Source: Triatoma infestans
Lineage: Eukaryota > Arthropoda > Insecta > Hemiptera > Reduviidae
Reading direction: 5' to 3'
Length of the DNA: 64,000 bases
Assembly (NCBI GenBank): GCA_011037195.1
Contig: JAAEAF010000191.1
Location: forward strand, 1-64,000
The notes under the pieces are model-generated. The model was not told the origin of the DNA. It was given only the letters and a program-made list of their open reading frames with translations, and did no database searches. Both the position numbers and the translations under genes were made by a program. This document shows, piece after piece, positions 46,814-56,384 of the stretch; within the stretch, counting starts at the first letter, position 1; every line of letters begins with the position of its first letter.

Positions 46814-49534
46814 ATTCGGAGAACGAAGAGGGACTCTTGGAGGACCTTCTGCGAAACCTTGGAGGGGGAACAGGAGGTAAACCGGGTCTTCAGGTTTTTA
46901 GGCAAGAGCGGGGAGATGTCGTTGGACAGCATTAGGAGGCCTGACGGACAGATCACCTATAACCATAATGAGGTGTTACGGGTGATGCTGGATAGACATC
47001 TACCGGATAATGTGGAGTATGTGGGAGAGTGCGCGGATGTTTCACCCGTTGTACAGGGAGTAAATTTACAGGGTAAGGAGTTGGCAAGTAAAGTGGTTAC
47101 TTTAAGGAGGGCGAGTTGGGTATTCGCTACATTTAGTAAATTCAAGTCGCCAGGTATGGATGGTCTGTACCCGGTGCTGATTCAGGAGAGTTGGAACATG
47201 TTCGGTAGTACATGGGTAGAGATACTGAGAGATAGCCTTAGTTCGGGCTATATCCCTCGGGCTTGGAGAGTTAGTAGGTCGCGTTCATTCCCAAACCGGG
47301 AAAGTTGGACTATTTAGACCCTAAAGCTTATAGGCCAATCAGCCTGGCGTCCTTCATGTTGAAGGGCTTAGAGAGGCTGGTGGACCTTTTCTTAATGGAG
47401 GATTGCGATATAAAGAGTACCTTCCATGGGAATCAGCATGCCTACTTGGCGGGAAGGTCAACGGAGACTGCGCTCCATAATTTGGTGGGGAGAATTGAAC
47501 GTACGTTGGAGTCTAAAGAGTGCTTCTTTAGATATTGTGGGGGCTTTCGACAGCGTGGCCCATGATAGGATCAGAGTGTTATTGGAGGAGAGAGGCGTGA
47601 ATGAGACCCTGGTTAGATGGATAGGCAACCTCCTAACTTCGAGGATTGTCTATTCTCGTTTGGGAGTTGCGGAGAGAAGGGTGAAAGCCAGTAGGGGCTT
47701 TCCCCAAGGTGGGAGTTTGTCACCTTACTTGTGGTGCCTCATCGTTGATGAGCTACTTTGGGAGATGAACCGTAGGGGATTTTACCTGCAGATGTATTCC
47801 GATGATGGGGTAATCTTAATCACAGGGAAGCATCTGAGTGTGGTGAGTGACTTGATGCAGTCGGCGTTATCTTACGTGGAGCAGTGGTGTAGGAACTATG
47901 GCTTGTCCGTTAACCCGGACAAAAGTTCTTTAGTTCTATTTACTAGGAAGAGGAAATTGGAAGGGTTTAGGAGACCTAGGCTCTTCGGTAAGGAATTGCA
48001 AATTAGCAATGAGGTTAAATATTTGGGGGTCCTCATCAACAATAAGTTGAATTGGCGGGCCCACATTGAGCATGTCTGTGAGAAGGGGCAGAAGGTTTTC
48101 TGGCAGTGTAGGAGATTAGCGGGTAAGACCTGGGGAGTTAATCCCCGAGGTGTCCATTGGATTTATGAAAAGTTGGTGAAGCCAAGGATGCTGTATGCAG
48201 CTGTGGTGTGGTGGTCTGGCTCCTTGGTGGGGAGGAATAGCAAAAAGCTGTTGGGAGTACAGCGTACGGCCTGTTTGGCTATTACTGGCGCGATGAGAAC
48301 GACACCGACGGTGGCATTAGAGATGCTGCTGGGGCTAATCCCCCTTCAGTATGTGGTAGTGGGAGAGGCAATGAAAGGGTACCTCAGAATGAGGTGCAAG
48401 GGAGAATGGGTGAGAACCTTCCGGGGGGATCACACTAGGATCGAGGAAAAAATTTGGCGAGTAAACCGATTCTTGCTATCCAAACTTGATGAGACGAGCA
48501 AGAAATGGGGATTTGAGAGAGATTATGAGATTACGATTGGCAGTATAGGAGATGATAATCTTACGAGGCCAACGGAGTCGGGCAGCGGCATTATTCGTTG
48601 CTATTCAGATGGCTCTAGGCAGGAGGGTACTGGCCTGTCGGGGGCGGGAGCCTGGTTTCAGGAACTGGATAAAGAGAGTTCGGTGGCCTTGGGTGGCTTG
48701 GCCACTGTTTTTCAGTCTGAGGTGGTGGGCATCATTGAATGCTGCCACCTGGTGGGGGAGTGGCAGGGAGAGTTCAAGGAAGTGCGGATTTTCTCGGATA
48801 GCCAAGCCGCACTAAGGGCTTTGAGTAAGCCTTGGTGGAGTTCGAAATTAGTGGGAGAATGTCGGAGGAAGCTCAACGCTTTGGCTCGGAGGGGTAAGGT
48901 GCATCTCTATTGGATACCCGGACATGCGGGAATAGAGGGCAATGAGAGGGCGGATCGGCTGGCCAGGGAGGGATCATCATTACCATTCTGTGGTCCTGAA
49001 CCAGCCCTGGCCGTTACAAAGACGGTTCGCGACAAACAGATTAGACTTTGGGAGACGAGAGCTTTGGAGAAATGCTGGGGGGACACGCAGGGGTGCCTCC
49101 AAGCTAAAAGATTTATAAAGGCAGGTAAGCAGAGAATTTCGGAGTATCTCCTGTCTCTCAGTAGGACGGGTTTGAGGACCTTGGTAGGAATAGTGACTGG
49201 ACACACTTGGGTGTCCAGCCACTTGTTTAACATAGGAAAGACGCGGAGTCCCATTTGTCAGAACTGTGATGACGGAGTTAGGGAAACGGTGTATCACTAC
49301 TTATGTCAGTGTCCTCGTTTCGCTGGAACTAGGTTTCGTATATTTGGGAGGACACCACTCTCGCAGGATTGTCTGGGCGAGTTGGAGTATAGGGATATCT
49401 TGAGATATTGTAGATTAACCGGCAAGTTACCGGGGGAGACTAATTAAGGGGTTACGGGGCGTACCGGGGGGATAAGAGCCATATAGGCTTAGGTCCCGCG
49501 CCTTTGGGCACCCGTTTCCGATAATAATAATAAT
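46814..49534 (+). pseudogene. I-type non-LTR retrotransposon, 5'-truncated, RT and RNase H
   Basis: The element is flanked by AAGTTCTCTGACC at 46801-46813 and 49535-49547 and ends in a TAA-repeat tail (about 49519-49534), typical of the I clade. It begins between endonuclease and RT. RT blocks: AFIPKPGKLDYLDPKAYRPI (47281 on), AFDSVAHDRI, SRGFPQGGSLSPYLWCLIVD, MYSDDGVILIT (YSDD, not the usual YADD) and VKYLGVLINNKLNW. RNase H: CYSDGSRQEGTGLSGAGAWF, FSDSQAALRAL and YWIPGHAGIEGNERADRLAR. Then a zinc-knuckle, CQNCDDGVRETVYHYLCQC. A frameshift near 47280 and another near 47520 break the RT. The last 640 codons are open. Confidence 0.93.
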
Positions 49535-49744
49535 AAGTTCTCTGACCTCTCTTCTAACGGTGGTCTTGTACCTGTATTTTTACCCTTTTGCCAGCCAACG
49601 TTCAAATATCCTTCAAATAATGATTTTCTTCAAATAAAATATATTTTCATTTACTTCTTCCACTACAGCGCCAATAACATTGAATTAAACTCCATTTAAC
49701 ATCTTGAAATTTAACGCCACAGAGTTGCACAGAACTGTCTAAAA

Positions 49745-50018
49745 ATTAATTTTTGCGAAAAAATATTATAGATATAATAAAGATGGTGAATTTTGACCGA
49801 ATCCTTCGTATGGGGATGCGGTGACGGGAATATCAACATTGGATTTTCTGCCATTTTTCTTTTTTGAGTATTTTGTTAACACTTCTCCAAAACCATATTT
49901 CTCGTACGCTTGCGTCAGGGGAACCCCCATGCCCCAATGCATTTCCGGTGAAAACTCGAGATCGAAAATTTGACACGATCGCAATACTTCCTCTTACTAG
50001 GTGTAAGAGGAAGTAAAA
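49745..50018 (-). mobile_element. Repeat family A fragment
   Basis: Minus-oriented 5' part of family A: the terminal hairpin TTACTAGGTGTAAGAGGAAG is on the right and AAATTTGACACGATCGCAAT next to it. The TG tract is lost. Confidence 0.65.
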
Positions 50019-50019
50019 A

Positions 50020-50625
50020 AATGTTCTTAATTATTTTCGAAGATTCTGATGTTATTTAAGGAATAATTACAGTGATCAAACTCATAAAATGAATGAAAAA
50101 TCTTTTTTTAAACAGAATAGAGAAAAATATATATAATCATTTTCTTTTTAAAGGAAAAATGTAATTAATCTGTAAAGTAATTCATAGGAGCGTTTCCTTG
50201 ATAAAATTATCCCCACCTGGCTTTTCTCATATCGTTCATCTCTACTAAAAAGTTAACGACCCTTATTGAATAGATCTCTAGCTATGGCCAAACCTAGGTT
50301 AGTTAAAATTCTAAAACTATCAACCCCATACCATGGGATCTTTGTATAGTTCTTTAGTTACTGGGAAACAAAGTAAAATTATAACCAGTTTTACGTTACA
50401 TAAAATTAATTGTTGTAGAAAAAGCATGGAGAAGTGCATTAACATATAGATTAGCATGCTTTACAATGTGAAGTTATAAAGCTAGGTGACCATCACCTGT
50501 TCAAACGGTTGAGGTCAAGGCATTAAAGATCAACGACTCGGCTCTTGCTTAAATTGTTTCATTAAAAAGCAATTTTATTTTGTTTTTGGCATGAAAAAAT
50601 AGAAATATTAGGTCTTTATTTAATT
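50020..50625. other. AT-rich intron sequence, no gene
   Basis: Part of the 20-kb PDE11 intron. No repeat boundary or coding signal recognised. Confidence 0.5.
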
Positions 50626-50636
50626 CAAGCTTTTAA

Positions 50637-51079
50637 TAAGATGGTAATAAAAAGAACCTTATTTCAGCCAAGCTTAATTTTATTTCTTTTCTTTTTTTTC
50701 ACATTTGTAGTGATTTATAGATTTTAGTATTTTTCCTTCGTTTCGGCACTAAACGTGCCATCCTCAGAGGAGTTCTACAATTTGAATATTATTTACAAAT
50801 TATAGATATATATAAACTATATTGACTAAAATTACAATTAAACATTTTATATATAAAAAATTATTGTAATAATTTGTAAATAATATTCAAATTGTAGAAC
50901 TCCTCTGAGGATGGCACGTTTAGTGCCGAAACGTAAGGAAAAATACTAAAATCTATAAATCACTATATATGTGAAAAAAAAGAAAGAAATAAAATTAAGC
51001 TTGGCTGATATAAGGTTCTTTTTATTACCATCTTATAACAAGATAACACTTCGGCCCATTTAAAACAAAAAATTTGAAA
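50637..51079 (+). mobile_element. Foldback element with hammerhead-like motif (family D)
   Basis: Arms of about 170 bases, 50637-50806 and 50868-51037, are nearly perfect inverted copies around a 60-base AT spacer. The right side carries a further 40 bases not present on the left. The whole is flanked by CAAGCTTTTAA at 50626-50636 and 51080-51090. The plan (inverted arms, unique extension at one end, 11-base duplication) is that of family B, though sequence is unrelated. Confidence 0.82.
50901..50939 (+). ncRNA. Hammerhead-like motif with minimal stem III
   Basis: The order is TCCT, core CTGAGGA, stem II GGCAC-GTTTA-GTGCC, core GAAA, CG, TA, AGGA. TCCT pairs perfectly with AGGA as stem I. 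Stem III is reduced to CG, so activity is doubtful. The inverted twin in the left arm (50731-50769, minus) has lost the TA. Confidence 0.45.
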
Positions 51080-51470
51080 CAAGCTTTTAAATAAATTGTA
51101 GTTTAATATATATATTTTTTTTTTTACTTTCTTCTTTATGAAGAGGAATATTCATTGTAATCGTGCCACATTATTTCTTAATGAGAAACAGTATGTATAA
51201 ATTTAGGCGAACAAGAGAAAAACAAACACATCTGACTGAGCGGAGAAATACATTCGAATCGATAAGATACCATATTTCTCAATGTACAAACAATTTAGAA
51301 GAGTAAATTTCAATTAAACGATTATTCAGCCCATATATCGCGAAATGAAATATAATGTTTAAATTGTAAATCTACTGGAAAGTGGCTCCAGTAATTGTGG
51401 TCCAATATTCTAGCCTAATAGTCCCTTTGATTTAATATAAATTTATTGTCTGCTATAAGGTTATTTAAAA

Positions 51471-51935
51471 ATCAGAGATATTTTCCGTGATAGCCTGGTT
51501 CATAAAAATGGGCGTTTGCCCATCATCAGGATGTTTTATTATCAACTGTTTTAACAAAACATCTTGATGATAGGTGAATCCTCGAAACCGGTCGATAACC
51601 ACTAAATAAAACAGGCTATCATGGAAAATATGTCTGATGTGTAAGTTACTGGGTTGATATATAGCCAACAATAGTCTCAGTTTTTAATACTTTTTATAAC
51701 GTTTCAGCTACCGGCATGGCGATCTTCAGATTAAAAAATGAGCACATCCTTTACAGATAATTGTCATGATTATCATAGGTCGTAACGTGACTGAAACGTA
51801 ATAAAAAGTATTAAAAATGGAGGCTGACTATTGTTGGCTATATATAAACCCAGTTTCTTACTTATAGAGTAATAGTCTGCAACGCAAGTCATAATATCTC
51901 TGATGCTTTCCAATTCTACGGACCCAACCACAACA
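51471..51935 (-). mobile_element. Hammerhead-type foldback element (family B) with another foldback inside
   Basis: Flanked by GGTTATTTAAAA at 51459-51470 and 51936-51947. The unique end (GCTTTCCAATTC, GACCCAACCACAACA) is on the right. The arms at 51471-51535 and 51560-51640 keep the family B sequence. One arm has TTGATGA in place of CTGANGA; the other lost the GAAA half. A second palindrome occupies about 51645-51866. Confidence 0.82.
51645..51866. mobile_element. Inner foldback, possible further hammerhead-derived family
   Basis: The left arm holds ACTGGGTTGATATATAGCC and CTTTTTATAACGTTTCAGC. The right arm holds the inverse: CTGAAACGTAATAAAAAG and GGCTATATATAAACCCAGT. On the minus strand of the left arm CTGAAGA is followed by GCTGAAACG, a weak hammerhead-like pattern. 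No clear duplication was seen. Confidence 0.55.
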
Positions 51936-52109
51936 GGTTATTTAAAACATTGAAAAAAGAAAGAAAAAAGAAACGCGTTTTCAGTAAACTACGTTTGATA
52001 ACTTGGGCTGAACATCAACAGGATAGAATTCTAGAGGCTTGACAGAACTAAAGATGCAGCCACCTCTATTGTTGCAGTTGCAATAGGATCCGAAGAGAGG
52101 GATCCAAAA

Positions 52110-52400
52110 CAGAGAGAGAGAAAAACACAAAATTGAGAATCTCACTCGCTACTTAGGCCGGACTAGAGTGGGAGAGTGTGTATATATACAGCTCAGCTAG
52201 CCCAACAAGGGAGAGTCTTTAGTACAGTTTATACAACAGCTTACAACACGTCAGCAACCTTTCTCTTTATTCAGCCTAAATCTCTCGCTACCTAATTTCT
52301 ATTATTGATGTGTAAAGTCCTAAAGTTTTGTGTTTCTCTTTTATTATATAGCATTACTCCAGGTTATTTCATCTCTTAAACTCAATTCTCTTCTTCTCAT
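52110..52400 (+). repeat. LTR-like or promoter-like repeat block
   Basis: GACTAGAGTGGGAGAGTGTG followed by TATATATACAGC resembles the block CTAGAGTGGGGAACCTGTAT-ATAAGCC at 60.5 kb and its inverse in family C at 43.4 kb. GA-rich tracts precede it. It may be a terminal repeat with a TATA box; boundaries are not clear. Confidence 0.4.
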
Positions 52401-52541
52401 ACCCATTATATAGTCACTAAAAAAAGAATGTCGTGTAAAGAGGGAGTTTCCAATAATTTTAATATCTGTTGTGGTGGTTGGTTCCGCAGAGCTGGAAAGC
52501 ATCAGAGACATTTTCCGTGGTAGCCTGCTTCATTTTGTGGT

Positions 52542-52579
52542 CATCGACCGGTTTCGGGCGTTCGCCCATCTTCAGGATG
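52542..52579 (-). ncRNA. Hammerhead ribozyme motif, intact core, left arm
   Basis: The minus strand gives CATC, CTGAAGA, stem II GGGC-GAAC-GCCC, GAAA, CCGG, TC and GATG, with stem I CATC:GATG. It is identical to the right-arm copy. The very short, self-complementary CCGG matches the short stem III reported for hammerheads of Penelope-like elements, which act as dimers. Confidence 0.75.
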
Positions 52580-52722
52580 CGTTTTCAGACAGTGTGACAA
52601 CACAGACTCGCACGAGCAACTTAGTTTCACACTAACTCCGTGTGAAACTAAGTCTCTGTATCAGAGTTAGTGTGAAACTAAGTCTCTGTCCGAGTCTGTG
52701 TTGGCACACTGTCTGAAGAACG

Positions 52723-52760
52723 CATCCTGAAGATGGGCGAACGCCCGAAACCGGTCGATG
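52723..52760 (+). ncRNA. Hammerhead ribozyme motif, intact core, right arm
   Basis: Mirror copy of the left-arm motif on the plus strand. Predicted cleavage after GTC at about 52756 would leave the last 43 bases of the element on the 3' product. Confidence 0.75.
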
Positions 52761-52812
52761 ACCACAAAATGAAGCAGGCTACCACGGAAAATGTCTCTGA
52801 ATTTTAATATCT

Positions 52813-54239
52813 CTTCACCAAATCAAAATTAATTAGCATACGCAACATTAATCTAATCATTTTGAATTTAAGTATCGTTTTCGTTGAAAACAAAAACTAA
52901 TTTTTAAAGTTTCAAAACAATTACTTTTATTCAATTTTCCCTGTGACAAATTCGATAAAATTGGAACTTGGAACCTAAGCATGCTCTCTTATATTTAGTT
53001 TTTCAATGCAAACCAAACAATTGTTTAGTTTCAGTCATTTTGAAGAGACATTCTGAATGCATGTAAAATGCTATAAATTGTGTGCAATAGTGAAATATGA
53101 ACAAAAATCAATAAAATTGATAAACAAACCATTTTCTGCTATTTTATAGCGTAATCCAGTAACGGAAATGAGTAAAAATGTAATAAAAAAAAACACATGG
53201 GAAGAGATCTTCTTTCTCATTTTATTTACATTACACAAAGTGTTTATGTAATTACAAATGAGAACTCTAATAATTAAAGTGAGAAATCGATATGTTATCG
53301 AAAAGCAAACATTGTTTGGATATTGCTGACTCTTAACTTTTAAACATTAGCTAATAACCAGTCCAGTCAAAATCTAATTTTAGCTAATGCTTTGTACAAA
53401 TCTAAATTTAGACTATCTCCAAATATTATTTTCTTATTTCTTCCGTCAATTATTTAACTAGGACAGAAATATTAACTATTCGAATTTATCCTACCATGTT
53501 GCCGCCACCTACATGTTATTCAATAAAAAGTATAAAAATGTAATTTTTGTATTTTATTGTGAGATATAAGTGAATATACGATTCAGAGCTTCATATCACG
53601 GTTTATTATTATTATTATTATTTTTTAAAGAAAAGTCTGTTTTCCATATTCATAATGGACATTTTTTTTATAGCCATATATGAAAACCATGTTTTTATCA
53701 CCGTTCCTAAATGTGCACTTTTATTTATGCATTTTCAGACAACTGACATTACATATTCATAAATAAATGCACATAAAATCTGAAGGAATTAATTTTTTTT
53801 TTTTAATTTTATTTATGTTTAAATCAATAACACATTATGAAATACAACTAGGAAAACTGATCGTAAACATTTTTCTTAAATAAGAATGAACAAATTTCAG
53901 ATTATATATAAAAAAATCATGATGTTTGAATTATAGAAACAATTAAAATATTCTATAGTCTGACTTCCTCCGATAGATAAATCCGTTATTTTCCGTGTTT
54001 TTCTTAATTACAAGTGATCAAACGAAATTTTAGTTAGCAATAGTATTTAAATATCAAAGCCAAGGACCGCAATAGATGACAAAATCGAGATTTGTGTTTA
54101 TTTCAAAACAAATCCACCTTTTTGAGCATCTTGTCTTTTATGATAAGATTCTAAAATTTGCAGTAAATCGCAAAAAATCTGGCTTTCTTATGTGCTGTAC
54201 AAAGAAAGCCAAGATAGTTTTGCTTCTCGAAACGTTGCT
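52813..54239. other. AT-rich intron sequence, no gene
   Basis: Part of the 20-kb PDE11 intron. Homopolymer-rich, no domain, no repeat boundary recognised. Confidence 0.5.
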
Positions 54240-54251
54240 ATAAAGAAAATT

Positions 54252-55470
54252 TGTTGTGGTTGGTTCCGCATAGCTGGAAAGACAATGTGATAATATAGAC
54301 TTGCTCAGAAAATTCGGTTAATACACTGGTTTTTCTAAAAGTGTTTTTTCTTAGGACCTAACTAGGTTAAGAAGGGATTCGTTATACCTGCGTGGGTAAA
54401 CACATGTTCTTCTTTTTTGGGCAATTGTACATTGTTCCTTTTAATCATTTCTTATTGATTATTCCAGAGTAAACTAAGGATGACACAGTGGTCTTTCGCT
54501 TTGTTCCAAACAAAGAACAATTAAAAAAAAAAAATAAAAAAAAAATAGTAAGATAGTATGGGTAATTAATTATCAAAGTAAATCTCTTTCAAAAACGTAA
54601 TTTAAAGGTTTGTTCGTGCAGCGATTTTGTGATAGTTCCTGACGGTTTGCAAACTGGTTTCACTGCGCATGCTCCACCATGCCTAGTTTATTGAAATTAA
54701 TAATTATTTATTTAATTATTAATAATTTAGTTATTAGCTCTAAATCTGTATTAATTAGCTCATACATCTGTAAGAAATTAGTTTCATTAAAAATGGTTAG
54801 GTTACAGTAAATAAATAACTAGATATTGAGTACGGCAAATAAATGTATGAGATATCAATTCGCATACTTTTAAAGGACTGTCTGTGATAGCACAGAACAG
54901 CAAATTGTTCTAAGTGGTTACCACAAACACAGGTTAAGACAAAAAATAAATAGAAAGCAATATCGGCCCAGACAGTAGCAGAAATTTAATGCGTTAAAAC
55001 TGCTCTGCGCATGCGTCGGACTGCCAGTCTGAAATGGTTGGCGCTTTGAGCTCTGACTGCTATGATAGTTTGCAAACGGTTTGGAAAACAGCACGAACAC
55101 ATTACTCTGAGTTGGAAACCATTTGGGTTTGAGAAATTGCTGCACGAACAGCATAACCTTCGTGCGCATACTGCTGACGGTTTGGGACTGCTGCACGAAC
55201 AAACCTTAAGTCATACATCTCAAATCGTTGCATGTTTTTAAAAAACAATGTACATTTACAAGAAAAAAGAAAAAAATGTGTTTACCCACGCAGGTATAAC
55301 GAACCCATTCTTAACCTAGTTAGGTCATAACAAAAAACACTTTTAAAAAATGCAGTGTATTAACTGAATTTGCTCTTGGCAAGTCTATGTCATGACACTG
55401 TTTTGACAAAAATACCCGATGATGGTCGATGACCACCAAAAGAAGAAGGCTATCACGGAAAATATCTCTG
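54252..55470 (+). mobile_element. Long foldback element (family B relative), 1.2 kb, with a TTAA insertion inside
   Basis: Flanked by ATAAAGAAAATT at 54240-54251 and 55471-55482. The left end is TTGTGGTTGGTTCCGCATAGC, the right end GCTATCACGGAAAATATCTC. Inner inverted arms at about 54311-54420 and 55262-55370 share ACCTAACTAGGTTAAGAA and TACCTGCGTGGGTAAACACA in opposite orientation. The hammerhead segment is deleted on the left and ruined on the right (CCGATGATGGTCGATGACC). A separate 600-bp element lies inside. Confidence 0.82.
54606..55205. mobile_element. Small inverted-repeat element in TTAA target (MITE-like)
   Basis: The ends are AGGTTTGTTCGTGCAGC and, on the right, GCTGCACGAACAAACC, an inverted repeat of 16 bases with one extra base on the left. 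TTAA lies directly outside both ends (54602-54605, 55206-55209), the target used by piggyBac-type transposases. The inside repeats TTTGCAAAC and GCGCATGC and encodes no transposase. Confidence 0.65.
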
Positions 55471-55482
55471 ATAAAGAAAATT

Positions 55483-56384
55483 ATTGCTAGAAAACCGTTT
55501 TGGATTTATTGCATGTATGTTACATGCCAGCATAACTCAAAAAATTGCAAAAGTTCGAATTTAATTTTTCATTAAAGTTAACGCCGAGCTGAAAGAGGAA
55601 GTGGACCCAGCCATTTGTAGATGAATTTTAGAATCCCTACTATGGGTATCCGAGACTAATAAATAACATGAACAACACTCACAGTTCTTATCTCTAATAT
55701 TAAAACAATGTACATTATATAGCTGGTAGTGGTAAGTTGATATGAACTAACTTCTTGGGTTTAACACAATCACTGCCAAATTTTCCACCATTCAAGGTTC
55801 ATTCACACTAGAGTTTAGTTCCGTTCACAGAGATCGTAGTATACATTGTATATTTTATGAAATACACATCCCCAAGCAAGGTGTACCCGCATACAGGCGG
55901 CCGAAATCTATTCACTGTTTCTATTGTGACTATGTAATACTTTTGTACTGCATTACTGAAAACCTAAATTATATTTCTCAAGTTTTGTAATTTTATCATA
56001 CGTATTTTGTTTTCTAAGGCTTCAGTTATTGTTATATTAAGATATAATTATATTTAATTGGCAACCACAAAATTTTAAAACTATTTTTAAGATATTTCAA
56101 ATGAGTGCGGCACTGGGCGCGCGCCTTCTACCATATTCAAAATTATTTTTTTAATAGCACTCACTGAAAATTGATGTTACTATATTGCCAAGTAAAAATA
56201 TGCAGCTCTATGGTTGGGTGCGATTGCGATAGTGTTTTTGTTTAGATTTCTTGGCTAAATTATTATTTAAAAAAAAATAGTTAAGATGCGAAGAGTGCCA
56301 AGTTAAGTGTAAGTTTACAATTTTCATTCTTTTATGAAAATAACTTAATTTTTTGTATTTTTTATTATAAAAAAAGTTTTTATT
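55483..56384. other. AT-rich sequence, no gene; weak family A trace
   Basis: CAGCATAACTCAAAAAATTG at about 55528-55548 recalls the central part of family A. Nothing else is recognised. Confidence 0.4.

Larger units (their letters stand above)
52468..52799 (+). mobile_element. Hammerhead-type foldback element (family B), best-preserved copy
   Basis: 332 bp, flanked by AATTTTAATATCT at 52455-52467 and 52800-52812. The left end has the unique GTTGTGGTGGTTGGTTCCGC and AGAGCTGGAAAGC extension. After it the two arms are almost perfect inverse copies, from ATCAGAGACATTTTCC to GGAAAATGTCTCTGA. The spacer holds a second nested palindrome around TTAGTTTCACACTAACTC. Both arms carry a complete hammerhead core. 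No protein is encoded. Confidence 0.92.

Noticed and set aside
50731..50769. Working hammerhead in the left arm of family D
   Set aside because: The U of the UH cleavage pair is missing (GAAACGAAGG), so the core is incomplete.
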